A stretch of DNA of 64,000 bases from an uncultured Erythrobacter sp. (lineage in GTDB: Bacteria; Pseudomonadota; Alphaproteobacteria; Sphingomonadales; Sphingomonadaceae), in NCBI GenBank assembly GCA_947495695.1, contig CANLZP010000003.1, positions 62,001-126,000 of the forward strand, read 5' to 3'. Position 1 is the first letter of the stretch, and every line of letters begins with the position of its first letter. The position numbers and the translations under genes were made by a program. Positions 56,349 through 64,000 of this stretch are shown here, piece by piece. The notes under the pieces were generated by a model. It was not told the origin of the DNA and searched no databases. It saw only the letters and a program-made list of their open reading frames with translations.

Positions 56349-57233
56349 TCAAACCGCACCAAATGTCCAGCCCTCGGTGCGGGAAATGTGTTCGGTTAGT
56401 CCGGCGGGTCGCCAATTCTTTGGGTCTTTTGCCGCATTTCGCAGCCACGCAGCAGTGATCAGCGCATCGGATGAATGATCGTCGATCGACCCTTCTCCCG
56501 GCACCGACGGCGATTCCAATTGTTTCAAAGCAGCGTTCAGTGCGGTAAATTCTCTGATCTTGGTTCTTCCCTTGGCCATACCGCCGCGACGTGCCGCAAT
56601 CGCGGTATAGATCTCGACCAGAACCGGTCCGGTATGGGGAAGCGGATCGATCGGCCATACTTTGATGGTGTCGCGCAATTGGTGGAGCATGCGCATGCCG
56701 GTCAGGCTGGATTTGCCGACTTGAGCCGCGCCCACCAGATTGAAGTTGCTGACCGGCCGCACGCCATGATTTCGCTGAGCCAATTCTGCCCGCCGAAAGC
56801 GCCCTTCGCGGCTGGCGGCACTGGGTAAGTGAAAGCAATCCCCCTCATGGGTTTTGCTGTGGCGGAAATAGCGAGAAGCTTGGGCGTGCTGGATGAAGCT
56901 GGTGCATTCAAGATGCGGATCATCGCTGCAAATCAGATCGATCAGTTCCCATAGCGACGGAGCATCCTTTGGGCTGGCTTCCCAGTCGGGAAAGAATGCG
57001 CCAGCATCGGCATGGGGCAGCGAAATTCCCATATCTATGCCGACTAGGGTACGCGTGTGCGTCAGGTTCTGGAGATACTCCATCACCTCAATGCGTGACC
57101 AAGCCGTGCCCTTGGGGCGGAGCAATTCTGGCGGGCCGTTCTGTTTGGCCAGTGCCAGCGCGATGCCTTTTTGCCGTTGGCCTTTTGCGCCCGACCAATC
57201 AATCGCCAGAAATCGATCAAAGCGCGGTGTCAC
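56349..57233 (-). CDS. DUF429-like predicted nuclease (RNase H fold)
   Basis: A 294-residue protein of the DUF429 type, a group predicted to be nucleases with an RNase H fold. The acidic candidates are D12 (AIDWSGAKG), D67 (GIDMGISLP) and D256 in DDHSSDALITAAWL. The call is by motif memory, not by a search. The GTG at 57233 overlaps the rarA stop (GTGA), which gives translational coupling; a TTG further upstream is possible. The tRNA lies beyond its 3' end. The target is unknown; a link to recombination or replication repair is inferred from rarA. Confidence 0.72.
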   Translation of the reverse strand: MTPRFDRFLAIDWSGAKGQRQKGIALALAKQNGPPELLRPKGTAWSRIEVMEYLQNLTHTRTLVGIDMGISLPHADAGAFFPDWEASPKDAPSLWELIDLICSDDPHLECTSFIQHAQASRYFRHSKTHEGDCFHLPSAASREGRFRRAELAQRNHGVRPVSNFNLVGAAQVGKSSLTGMRMLHQLRDTIKVWPIDPLPHTGPVLVEIYTAIAARRGGMAKGRTKIREFTALNAALKQLESPSVPGEGSIDDHSSDALITAAWLRNAAKDPKNWRPAGLTEHISRTEGWTFGAV

Positions 57234-58549
57234 ACGCGCTCGCTGCGTAATTTGTCCCAATAGGCGATGCGCTCACGAATCTTGCGCTCAAACCCTCGCT
57301 CGACGGGCGAATATAGCGTCATGGGCTCGAGCTCTTCGGGCCAATAATTGTCGCCAGAGAAACCGTCGTCCGCCTCGTGATCATAAGAATATCCCTCGCC
57401 ATAGCCGACATCCTTCATCAGCTTGGTCGGTGCGTTGAGGATATTGGCAGGTGGCATCAAGCTGCCCGTCTCACGCGCAGCCTTGAAGGCCGATTTTTGC
57501 GCGACATAGGCGGCGTTCGATTTGGGTGCAGTGGCGCAATAGAGGCAAGCCTGCACAATCGCCAATTCACCTTCGGGGCTGCCCAAGAAAGCATAGGCGT
57601 CCTTGGCTGCGAGGCATTGGACCAGCGCCTGCGGATCAGCCAGTCCGATGTCTTCGCTGGCAAAGCGAACCAGGCGGCGCAGCACATAGAGCGGCTCTTC
57701 ACCAGCCACCAACATGCGCGCCAAATAATAGAGAGATGCCTGAGGATCAGACCCTCGCAAGGACTTGTGCAGGGCAGAAATCAGATTGTAATGCCCGTCG
57801 CGATCCTTGTCATATACGGCGACCCGGCGTTGCAGGAATTGGCCCAGGCCAGCTGGATCAAGCTGTGCATCCAATGCAGCATTGTACAGCGTTTCTGCCT
57901 GATTGAGCAGAAAGCGACCATCGCCATCCGCGCTGGCGATCAATGCGTCGCGCGCTGCTGGGGTTAAGGGCAGGGGGCCTTGCAAAGCCTCGGCACGGTC
58001 CAGCAATTGGCCCAATGCCTCTGCGTCCAGCCGATGCAGGATCAGCACCTGGCTGCGGCTGAGCAAAGCGGCGTTCAATTCAAAGCTGGGGTTCTCTGTG
58101 GTGGCGCCCACCAGTGTGACAGTACCGCGTTCGACAAAGGGTAAGAAGCCATCCTGCTGCGCGCGGTTAAAGCGGTGTATCTCGTCCACAAACAGAAGTG
58201 TGCGCTGGCCCGCCTGCGCGGCACGGTCAGCCTCTGCAAAGGCTTTCTTCAGGTCGGCAACGCCGGAAAATACCGCGCTGACAGAGATAAAGCGCATTCC
58301 CACCGCATCGGCCAGCAACCGGGCGATGCTGGTCTTGCCCGTACCTGGCGGACCCCACAGGATCATGCTGGACAACTTGCCTGCCGCCACCATTCGCCCA
58401 ATCGGTCCTTCTGGCCCGGTGACATGGTCCTGACCGATAATCTCGCTCAATTGGCGCGGGCGCAGGCGATCCGCCAACGGCGCGTCATCGCGCGGTTCGT
58501 CGCGGGGTGGTTGCGCTGGCGGCGCATCATTTGCAAACAAATCGGCCAT
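57230..58549 (-). CDS. rarA: Replication-associated recombination protein A (AAA+ ATPase)
   Basis: A 439-residue AAA+ ATPase of the RarA/MgsA/WRNIP1 family that acts at stalled replication forks. Walker A GPPGTGKTS is at 66-74 and Walker B is LLFVDEIHRF; the MgsA C-terminal domain with LDAQLDPAGLGQF, RDGHYNLISALHKSLRGSD and the PANILNAPTKLMKD tract follows. The ATG at 58549 is preferred because the upstream in-frame extension is not family-like. Divergent from the PadR gene. Confidence 0.93.
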   Translation of the reverse strand: MADLFANDAPPAQPPRDEPRDDAPLADRLRPRQLSEIIGQDHVTGPEGPIGRMVAAGKLSSMILWGPPGTGKTSIARLLADAVGMRFISVSAVFSGVADLKKAFAEADRAAQAGQRTLLFVDEIHRFNRAQQDGFLPFVERGTVTLVGATTENPSFELNAALLSRSQVLILHRLDAEALGQLLDRAEALQGPLPLTPAARDALIASADGDGRFLLNQAETLYNAALDAQLDPAGLGQFLQRRVAVYDKDRDGHYNLISALHKSLRGSDPQASLYYLARMLVAGEEPLYVLRRLVRFASEDIGLADPQALVQCLAAKDAYAFLGSPEGELAIVQACLYCATAPKSNAAYVAQKSAFKAARETGSLMPPANILNAPTKLMKDVGYGEGYSYDHEADDGFSGDNYWPEELEPMTLYSPVERGFERKIRERIAYWDKLRSERV

Positions 58550-58598
58550 TGGTCGGGCGTGATAGGCCGCTTGTCGGAAAAGGTCAGCGAAAATCGCA

Positions 58599-58633
58599 TT
58601 TACACTTGAAACGATAGCTCTAAGATATATCTT
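58599..58633. promoter_or_regulatory. Candidate PadR promoter with overlapping palindromic operator
   Basis: TTTACA (58599-58604), 16 bases, then TAAGAT (58621-58626) fit a sigma-70 promoter reading towards the PadR gene. The perfect palindrome AAGATATATCTT (58622-58633) overlaps the -10 element; GATATATC-type sites are common for PadR regulators. This suggests autorepression. Confidence 0.5.
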
Positions 58634-58674
58634 CAATACATCGAAGAGTTAATGAACGCGAATGGAGAATCGAG

Positions 58675-59328
58675 ATGACGTGGCAAAAAAGAGGCATGGG
58701 CGGATGGAACAATCTGGGTCCGATGATCGCAATGATGGCCGCATCTGCGGCAAGCGATTGGGAACACAGCGATGAGCGTCGCTCTGGCCGTAGCGGCGGA
58801 TGGCAGGATGGCCAACGGCGTCGCAAACGTCGCAGCCGGATGTTCGGTCAGGGCGAATTGCGCCTGGCCTTGCTGGCGCTAATCAATGAAGAATCGCGCC
58901 ATGGCTATGAATTGATCCGCGCGGTCGAGGATATGACCGGCGGTGCTTATGCCCCTAGTCCCGGCGCGGTGTACCCCACACTACAATTGCTGGAGGATGA
59001 AGGCCTTATCAAAGCGGCCAAGCCCAAGAGCAAGAAGGCCGATGAAGAAGCCGATGCCAGCAGCAAGAAGCCTTTCAAGGCAACCAAGGCGGGCAAAGTG
59101 GAATTGGCCGAGCGGTCCGACGAAGTGGACAAGTTGATGGGCCGCATTTCGGAACATGGCGACCGTGCAGAGCGAGTCAAAGAACGCTCGCCCGATCTGT
59201 TCCGTGCGATGGGCAATCTTGGCACGGTGCTGAAAAATCGCGCCAAGGCAGGCAAGTTGGATCAGACGGCAATCAACGAGATTGTCGACATTATCGACGA
59301 AGTGGCCAAGCGCATCGAACGCATGTGA
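58675..59328 (+). CDS. PadR family transcriptional regulator
   Basis: A 217-residue regulator. The winged helix-turn-helix lies at about residues 60-130 (ALINEESRHGYELIRAVEDM, SPGAVYPTLQLLEDEGLI), the core PadR signature. A Lys-rich insert follows where other PadR have the wing strand, then C-terminal dimerisation helices. The 55-residue N-terminus is Arg-rich (RRRKRRSR) and may add DNA contacts. It is divergent from rarA; no effector is implied by the sequence. A palindrome sits in its promoter. Confidence 0.88.
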   Translation: MTWQKRGMGGWNNLGPMIAMMAASAASDWEHSDERRSGRSGGWQDGQRRRKRRSRMFGQGELRLALLALINEESRHGYELIRAVEDMTGGAYAPSPGAVYPTLQLLEDEGLIKAAKPKSKKADEEADASSKKPFKATKAGKVELAERSDEVDKLMGRISEHGDRAERVKERSPDLFRAMGNLGTVLKNRAKAGKLDQTAINEIVDIIDEVAKRIERM

Positions 59329-59458
59329 ATTGGAGCGCGACCGGCGACGCAACTGACGCCGCGGGTTTGCGCTCGGGCCAATGCCGCTCTAAACTCCCCC
59401 TCCATCACGGCTGAGCAGACGCAAGAACGTCGCCAGCATAACGTTGGAGGGGGATTTT

Positions 59459-59881
59459 ATGACTGAACCGGTAAAAGCGCCGCAGCACCTTTGGGTTGTC
59501 GGGATACTAACGCTGTTGTGGAATGCCATTGGCATTTTCAGCTATACGATGACGCATCTAGGTAAGCTGGAAGATCTGGGCATGACAGCGGATCAGATCG
59601 CATTCTTTGATTCATTTCCAGCGTGGGCCAACGCTCTTTGGGCCCTCGGGGTTTGGGGAGCATTCTTCGGATCAGTGTTGCTGCTGTTGCGCTCGCGCTG
59701 GGCAGTTATGTCAGTCGCGATATCGGTAGTCGGCCTGATCGGAACCACTATCTATCAAAACTTTATGATCGAAGTACCCGCAGAACTGCAAAGTATCCCG
59801 CTCAACGTTATGATCTGGGTCACAACGCTGTTTATGCTGTGGTATGCTCGCAAGATGCGGGGCGAGGGCGTTCTACGCTAA
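59459..59881 (+). CDS. Small four-helix membrane protein, hypothetical
   Basis: A 140-residue protein with four hydrophobic segments (LWVVGILTLLWNAIGIFSY, ALWALGVWGAFFGSVLLLL, VMSVAISVVGLIGTTIY and VMIWVTTLFMLWYA) and short loops. I know no confident family; similar small proteins are often labelled sugar- or ion-transport related without support. A very good ribosome site GGAGGGGGA (59446-59454) fixes the ATG at 59459. It follows the PadR gene after 130 bases and may be its target, since PadR genes often sit beside membrane-protein genes. Confidence 0.65.
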   Translation: MTEPVKAPQHLWVVGILTLLWNAIGIFSYTMTHLGKLEDLGMTADQIAFFDSFPAWANALWALGVWGAFFGSVLLLLRSRWAVMSVAISVVGLIGTTIYQNFMIEVPAELQSIPLNVMIWVTTLFMLWYARKMRGEGVLR

Positions 59882-59904
59882 GCCACAATACCGCGCGATC
59901 CAGC

Positions 59905-61089
59905 TTAGGAAGATGCGGCTTCGGCTACCTCTTTCGCGACCAACTCAGCGCGTTCATCGACCAGCCGACGGTAGGTTTCGGACATCACAGCATTGATCGA
60001 ATCCCAGCTGTAATTGCGGCTGCGACGTTCGCCTTCCTGACCGTGGCGCGTGCGCAAATCATCATTGGTGCAATAGGGCTCAAGGGCATCGGCATAGGCT
60101 TTTGCATCGCCTGGCGGAATCAGTCGGCCGTTCTCCCAATCTTCCACCAGACTGGAGGCACCGGTCGCGCCTGCTGCAACCACTGGTAGCCCGCTGGCCA
60201 TCGCTTCCAGCGTCACATTGCCAAAAGTTTCGGTCACAGAGGGATTGAAAAACACATCGCCGCTGGCAATCGCACGCCACAGCTTTTCTTCGGTTTGCAG
60301 TCCAACAAAGATGCCACCGGGCAGGTTCTGTTCAAACCATTGCCGCGCAGGACCATCGCCAATCACCAACACTTTGTGCGGGACCTGGCGCTTGCGCAAT
60401 TGCACGATTGTTTCGGCAAATATGTCGAGACCTTTTTCCATGACCAACCGGCCAAGGAATGTGATCGCGACATCGTCATCAGCAATCCCGTGCGATCTGC
60501 GCCATTCCAAATCGCGCCGCGAAGGATCGAATTTGTGGCGATCAACACCGCGTGACCACAGCCCGATGGTATCGTGCATTTTTTGCGCAAGAAGCTCGTC
60601 GATCATGCTTTGCGAAGGGGCCACCAATGCATCGCAATTGTTATAAAAGCGCCGCATTATCCCCTCGATCAAAGGTTCAAGGAAGCCGAGCTTATAATAG
60701 CGGAAATAGGTGTCGAACCTTGTGTGGACCGAGGACAGGACGGGCACATCATTGTCTTGCGCCCAGCGCAGCGCTGCATGGCCGGTCCGGTCAGGCGAGG
60801 CGATATGCACAATGTTCGGCTTGAACCTGGCCAGATCGGCCCGGTTCGCGCGCGATAGCCCCATCGGAAACCGGTATTCCGAACGGCCTGGAATCGGAAA
60901 GCTGGGCACGCTGACAAGATGACCGGTCGGCTCGAACGCGGGATCATCGCAAGTGGGCGAATAGACCCGAAGATGCGCGCCATGCCGCAGCAAATATTCC
61001 GCCAGACGGTTCAGCGCTTTATTCGCTCCGTCCAGCGTCATATTATAATTGCCGCTGAACATGGCAATTCGAAGACCAGAAATATCCAT
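59905..61089 (-). CDS. Glycosyltransferase family 4 (GT-B) protein
   Basis: A 394-residue retaining GT-B glycosyltransferase. The N-terminal half starts with IAMFSGNYNMTLDGANKALN, with the acceptor motifs IVHIASPD and SSVHTRFDTYF; the C-half has FLGRLVMEKGLDIF, VIGDGPAR and the E-x7-E motif ETFGNVTLEAMASGLP, which binds the sugar nucleotide. The pattern resembles mannosyl- or diacylglycerol glycosyltransferases (SqdX, MgtA types). The substrate is unknown; glycolipid synthesis is the likeliest role. It is divergent from serC. Confidence 0.85.
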   Translation of the reverse strand: MDISGLRIAMFSGNYNMTLDGANKALNRLAEYLLRHGAHLRVYSPTCDDPAFEPTGHLVSVPSFPIPGRSEYRFPMGLSRANRADLARFKPNIVHIASPDRTGHAALRWAQDNDVPVLSSVHTRFDTYFRYYKLGFLEPLIEGIMRRFYNNCDALVAPSQSMIDELLAQKMHDTIGLWSRGVDRHKFDPSRRDLEWRRSHGIADDDVAITFLGRLVMEKGLDIFAETIVQLRKRQVPHKVLVIGDGPARQWFEQNLPGGIFVGLQTEEKLWRAIASGDVFFNPSVTETFGNVTLEAMASGLPVVAAGATGASSLVEDWENGRLIPPGDAKAYADALEPYCTNDDLRTRHGQEGERRSRNYSWDSINAVMSETYRRLVDERAELVAKEVAEAASS

Positions 61090-61220
61090 TACTCGGGCTC
61101 TTTAATCAGCTTCGCAGCAATTGGCGAGAGGGTGCATGAATTCCGCGCCGCTTTCCGCTGAAGTCTGATCCCCAAATTTCTAGGCAACCAACTTGACTTC
61201 GCAGCAGGTGTGTCTAGTGC

Positions 61221-61271
61221 CGCCGACGGGCCACGCGGTCCCAACGCCGCGCGAGCTCTCTGTAAGGAGAG
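61221..61271 (+). ncRNA. serC leader RNA
   Basis: Two hairpins precede serC: GGGCC (61228-61232) with GGTCC (61237-61241), loop ACGC; and CTCTC (61256-61260) with GAGAG (61267-61271), loop TGTAAG. The second hairpin holds the ribosome site AAGGAGA. This is the layout of the known alphaproteobacterial serC leader, which is thought to control translation of serC-serA. The ligand, if any, is not known. Confidence 0.72.
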
Positions 61272-61276
61272 AATAC

Positions 61277-62434
61277 ATGACTGCTACACCTACGCTCAAA
61301 CCTGAGCGCCCTTTCTTTTCGTCTGGACCAACTGCCAAATTTCCTGGCTGGTCAGCGTCAAACCTCAAAACTCAAGCCTTTGGCCGTTCGCATCGTTCTG
61401 CGACCGGTAAAGCGCGGCTGAAATATGCCATCGACCTGAGCAAGGAAATGCTCGGCGTGCCCGAGGATTACCTCGTTGGCATTATGCCAGCATCCGACAC
61501 TGGCGCGCTGGAATGCGCGATGTGGACCATGCTGGGCGCAGGGCCAGCCACCGTTGCGGCTTGGGAAAGCTTTGGCAATGTGTGGATCCAAGACGCGGTT
61601 AAGCAGTTGAAACTGCCAGACCTTCAGGTTCTGGACGCCGATTATGGCGAGATCCCTGACCTTCACTCGGTCCCGCAGGACAATGATGTTGTTTTCACCT
61701 GGAATGGAACGACGTCTGGCGCGAAAATCCCCAACACCGATTGGTTGGAGCCGGGCCGCAAAGGCGTGACCATCAATGATGCGACCAGCGCCATCTTCGC
61801 TCAGGAAATGGACTGGGCCAAGCTGGATGCTACGACCTATTCTTGGCAGAAGGTAATGGGTTCAGAGGCGCAGCACGGGATGCTGATACTCAGCCCCAAG
61901 GCGATCGATCGGATCGAAAACTATGATCCTGAATGGCCGCTGCCCAAACTGTTCCGCCTGAAGAAGGGCGACAAGATTAATCGCAGCATCTTTGAAGGGG
62001 CTACGATCAACACGCCTTCGCTGCTGGCAACAGAAGATTACATTGCTGCGCTGGAATGGGCGCAAGCATTGGGTGGTCGAAAGGCGATGTTTGAACGCGC
62101 CGATGCCAATGCCAAGATCGTGACCGATTGGATCGAATCCACGCCTTGGATGGAAAACATGGTCTCTGATCCGGCCAAGCGGACCAACACCGGTATCTGC
62201 ATGAAGTTCACCGGCGAATGGTATCAAAACCTGTCGGATGAAGACCAGGCAGCGGTGCCAAAAAAGATCGTCAAGATGCTGGAAGATCGCGACGTTGGCT
62301 ATGATTTCAACGGCTATCGCGACGCTCCGCCATCATTGCGGATTTGGTGCGGTGGCACGGTCGAGCAGGAAGACCTCAAGCGTCTCTTGCCGTGGATCGA
62401 ATGGGCTTATGCCCAAGTAAAAGCCGAGCTTTAA
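61277..62434 (+). CDS. serC: Phosphoserine aminotransferase
   Basis: A 385-residue PLP enzyme that makes phosphoserine from phosphohydroxypyruvate, second step of serine synthesis. FFSSGPTAKFPGW is the N-terminal family motif, TYSWQKVMGSEAQHG holds the PLP lysine, and WNGTTSGAKIP is the cofactor loop. The subfamily is the archaeal/alphaproteobacterial kind, longer than E. coli SerC. AAGGAGA lies six bases before the ATG and inside the leader hairpin. serA follows after 96 bases. Confidence 0.94.
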   Translation: MTATPTLKPERPFFSSGPTAKFPGWSASNLKTQAFGRSHRSATGKARLKYAIDLSKEMLGVPEDYLVGIMPASDTGALECAMWTMLGAGPATVAAWESFGNVWIQDAVKQLKLPDLQVLDADYGEIPDLHSVPQDNDVVFTWNGTTSGAKIPNTDWLEPGRKGVTINDATSAIFAQEMDWAKLDATTYSWQKVMGSEAQHGMLILSPKAIDRIENYDPEWPLPKLFRLKKGDKINRSIFEGATINTPSLLATEDYIAALEWAQALGGRKAMFERADANAKIVTDWIESTPWMENMVSDPAKRTNTGICMKFTGEWYQNLSDEDQAAVPKKIVKMLEDRDVGYDFNGYRDAPPSLRIWCGGTVEQEDLKRLLPWIEWAYAQVKAEL

Positions 62435-62450
62435 TAGCGGCCAAACGGTG

Positions 62451-62475
62451 GGCGGCTCTGAATCGGGTCGCCGCC
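62451..62475 (+). terminator. Hairpin between serC and serA
   Basis: GGCGGC (62451-62456) pairs with GCCGCC (62470-62475), loop of 13, followed by TTTCCCCC. A partial terminator could lower serA relative to serC, or it may only be a processing signal. Confidence 0.4.
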
Positions 62476-62530
62476 TTTCCCCCTCTATCGCGTGCCGGCC
62501 AAGATGCTGGCGCGACGCAAGGAAATTCTC

Positions 62531-64000
62531 ATGACAAAACCCAAAGTCCTCATCTCTGACAAGATGGATCCCAATGCAGCGCGTATTTTTGAAGAGCGCG
62601 GCTGCGATGTCGATGTAATCACTGGTGAAACTCCCGAAGAATTGATCGCCCGGATAGGCGATTATGATGGTCTGGCAATTCGCTCTTCGACCACTGTCAC
62701 CAAGGAAGTGCTGGATGCGGCCACCAATCTGAAAGTGATTGGCCGTGCCGGTATCGGGGTCGACAATGTCGACATCCCTTACGCCTCGGGCAAGGGCGTG
62801 GTGGTGATGAACACTCCGTTCGGAAATTCGATCACCACTGCCGAGCATGCGATTGCCATGATCATGGCACTGGCCCGGCAAATTCCGGCCGCCAACACAC
62901 GCACGCAGGCCGGTGAATGGCCCAAGAAAGACTTCATGGGCGTAGAAGTCACCGGCAAGACGCTGGGCCTGATCGGGGCCGGCAACATTGGCGCGATTGT
63001 CGCCAGCCGTGCGCTGGGATTGAAGATGAAAGTGGTCGCTTATGATCCCTTCCTGACCGAAGAACGCGCGATCGAATTGGGGGTTGAGAAAGTTGACCTC
63101 GATACCTTGTTGTCGCGCGCCGACTTCGTGAGTTTACACACGCCTTTGACCGATCAGACGCGCAATATCCTTAGCCGTGAGCGCCTGGAGAATGCCAAAC
63201 CCGGTATCCGCATTGTCAATTGCGCACGCGGCGGATTGATCGACGAATTGGCGTTGAAGGATTGTCTGGAAAGCGGCCAGGTGGCAGCGGCTGCCTTGGA
63301 CGTGTTCGAAACCGAACCGGCCAAGGAAAATCCGCTGTTTGGCGCACCGAATTTTATCTGCACCCCGCATTTGGGTGCCTCGACCACCGAGGCTCAGGTC
63401 AATGTCGCGTTGCAAGTGGCCGAGCAAATGAGCGATTTTCTAGTCAATGGCGGCGTCACCAATGCGTTGAACATGCCATCGCTCAGCGCCGAAGAAGCGC
63501 CCAAGCTGAAACCTTATATGTCGCTGGCAGAAAAGCTGGGCAGCCTGGTTGGGCAGCTGGCGCATGGTAATCTGACCAAGATCAGCATCGAGCGTGAAGG
63601 TGCCGCTGCACAGCTTAATGGCAAGCCGATCACCGGCGCTGTTCTGGCTGGATTTATGCGTCGCTATTCCGACGCCGTGAACATGGTCAACGCGCCCTAT
63701 CTGGCCAAGGAACGCGGGCTGGACGTCAGCGAAGTGCGTCATGACCGGGAAGGGGCGTATAACACTCTGGTGCGCGTTACCGTTGATACAGCTCAGGGCG
63801 CGCGCTCTGTTGCGGGCACATTGTTTGGCAATTCCTCTCCGCGACTGGTGGAGATTTTCGGGATTGGCATCGAAGCCGATCTGTCGGGGAATATGCTGTA
63901 TATCGTAAACGACGATAAGCCCGGCTTCATTGGCCGCATCGGTTCCTTGCTGGGTGATCACGGGATCAATATCGGCACCTTTAATCTGGGCCGGCGCGAA
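62531..64000 (+). CDS. serA: D-3-phosphoglycerate dehydrogenase (cut by window edge)
   Basis: 490 codons are visible; the gene continues beyond the window. The NAD dehydrogenase core has LIGAGNIGAIVASRA, the catalytic Arg and Glu (NCARGGLIDELAL and TEAQ region) and the His in CTPHLGASTTEAQ. It then has the ASB domain (about 315-440) and the beginning of a C-terminal ACT domain (LYIVNDDKPGFIGRIGSLL), which normally binds serine for feedback inhibition. AAGGAAA is before the ATG at 62531. About 35-40 residues of the ACT domain are missing at the edge. Confidence 0.95.
   Translation, partial: MTKPKVLISDKMDPNAARIFEERGCDVDVITGETPEELIARIGDYDGLAIRSSTTVTKEVLDAATNLKVIGRAGIGVDNVDIPYASGKGVVVMNTPFGNSITTAEHAIAMIMALARQIPAANTRTQAGEWPKKDFMGVEVTGKTLGLIGAGNIGAIVASRALGLKMKVVAYDPFLTEERAIELGVEKVDLDTLLSRADFVSLHTPLTDQTRNILSRERLENAKPGIRIVNCARGGLIDELALKDCLESGQVAAAALDVFETEPAKENPLFGAPNFICTPHLGASTTEAQVNVALQVAEQMSDFLVNGGVTNALNMPSLSAEEAPKLKPYMSLAEKLGSLVGQLAHGNLTKISIEREGAAAQLNGKPITGAVLAGFMRRYSDAVNMVNAPYLAKERGLDVSEVRHDREGAYNTLVRVTVDTAQGARSVAGTLFGNSSPRLVEIFGIGIEADLSGNMLYIVNDDKPGFIGRIGSLLGDHGINIGTFNLGRRE

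Overview
The window is a 64 kb stretch of ordinary, tightly packed chromosome from an alphaproteobacterium, most likely a member of the Sphingomonadales (Sphingomonadaceae or Erythrobacteraceae). The evidence is the complete alphaproteobacterial division and cell-wall (dcw) cluster from mraZ to ftsZ, a serC leader RNA in front of serC-serA, an alphaproteobacterial type gene order for assimilatory sulfite reduction (cobA, DUF2849, cysI, DUF934, cysH), and the moderately high G+C. I see no phage, transposon, CRISPR array or genomic island. The assignment to a family is inference from gene content and protein style.

Layout. 1-11.7 kb: metabolic and housekeeping genes on both strands (a leucyl aminopeptidase cut by the left edge, map, a GNAT acetyltransferase, an M28 peptidase, ccmAB haem exporter, pterin dehydratase, an SDR oxidoreductase, an S9 peptidase, an AlkA-like glycosylase, a 2Fe-2S ferredoxin, cysK, and a small membrane protein coupled to a lipoprotein). 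11.7-31.1 kb: the dcw cluster mraZ-rsmH-ftsL-ftsI-murE-murF-mraY-murD-ftsW-murG-murC-murB-ddl-ftsQ-ftsA-ftsZ, all on the + strand, almost every junction a 1-4 base stop/start overlap. A candidate MraZ operator lies in the leader, and a DnaA-box pair lies in the separate ftsZ promoter region.

31.1-42.3 kb, + strand: a TPR/SPOR protein, a YbjN-like protein, proC, a Bax-inhibitor-1 membrane protein with a possible ybhL leader, a poly-proline lipoprotein, a cobalamin riboswitch followed by a BtuB-type TonB receptor, obgE, proB, an SDR-type epimerase and a small lipoprotein. 42.3-50.8 kb, - strand: a sulfur block (cysH, DUF934, cysI, DUF2849, cobA, a MscS channel, metC, sseA) and a Pro/Thr-rich membrane protein. 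50.9-56.2 kb, + strand: queF, an AGE-family epimerase and putA. Then tRNA-Thr(UGU), a predicted RNase H-fold nuclease coupled to rarA, a PadR regulator, a small membrane protein, a GT4 glycosyltransferase, and the serine-biosynthesis operon serC-serA, whose second gene runs off the right edge.

Functionally the window joins peptidoglycan synthesis and division, assimilation of sulfur into cysteine, proline metabolism in both directions (proB, proC; putA) and serine synthesis. No clearly new biological system is evident. The best leads are regulatory (a shared TGTCAG operator, DnaA boxes at ftsZ, phased TCCCG repeats before mraZ, RNA leaders) and small uncharacterised genes coupled to known ones (DUF934/DUF2849 with CysI; the DUF429-like gene with RarA).
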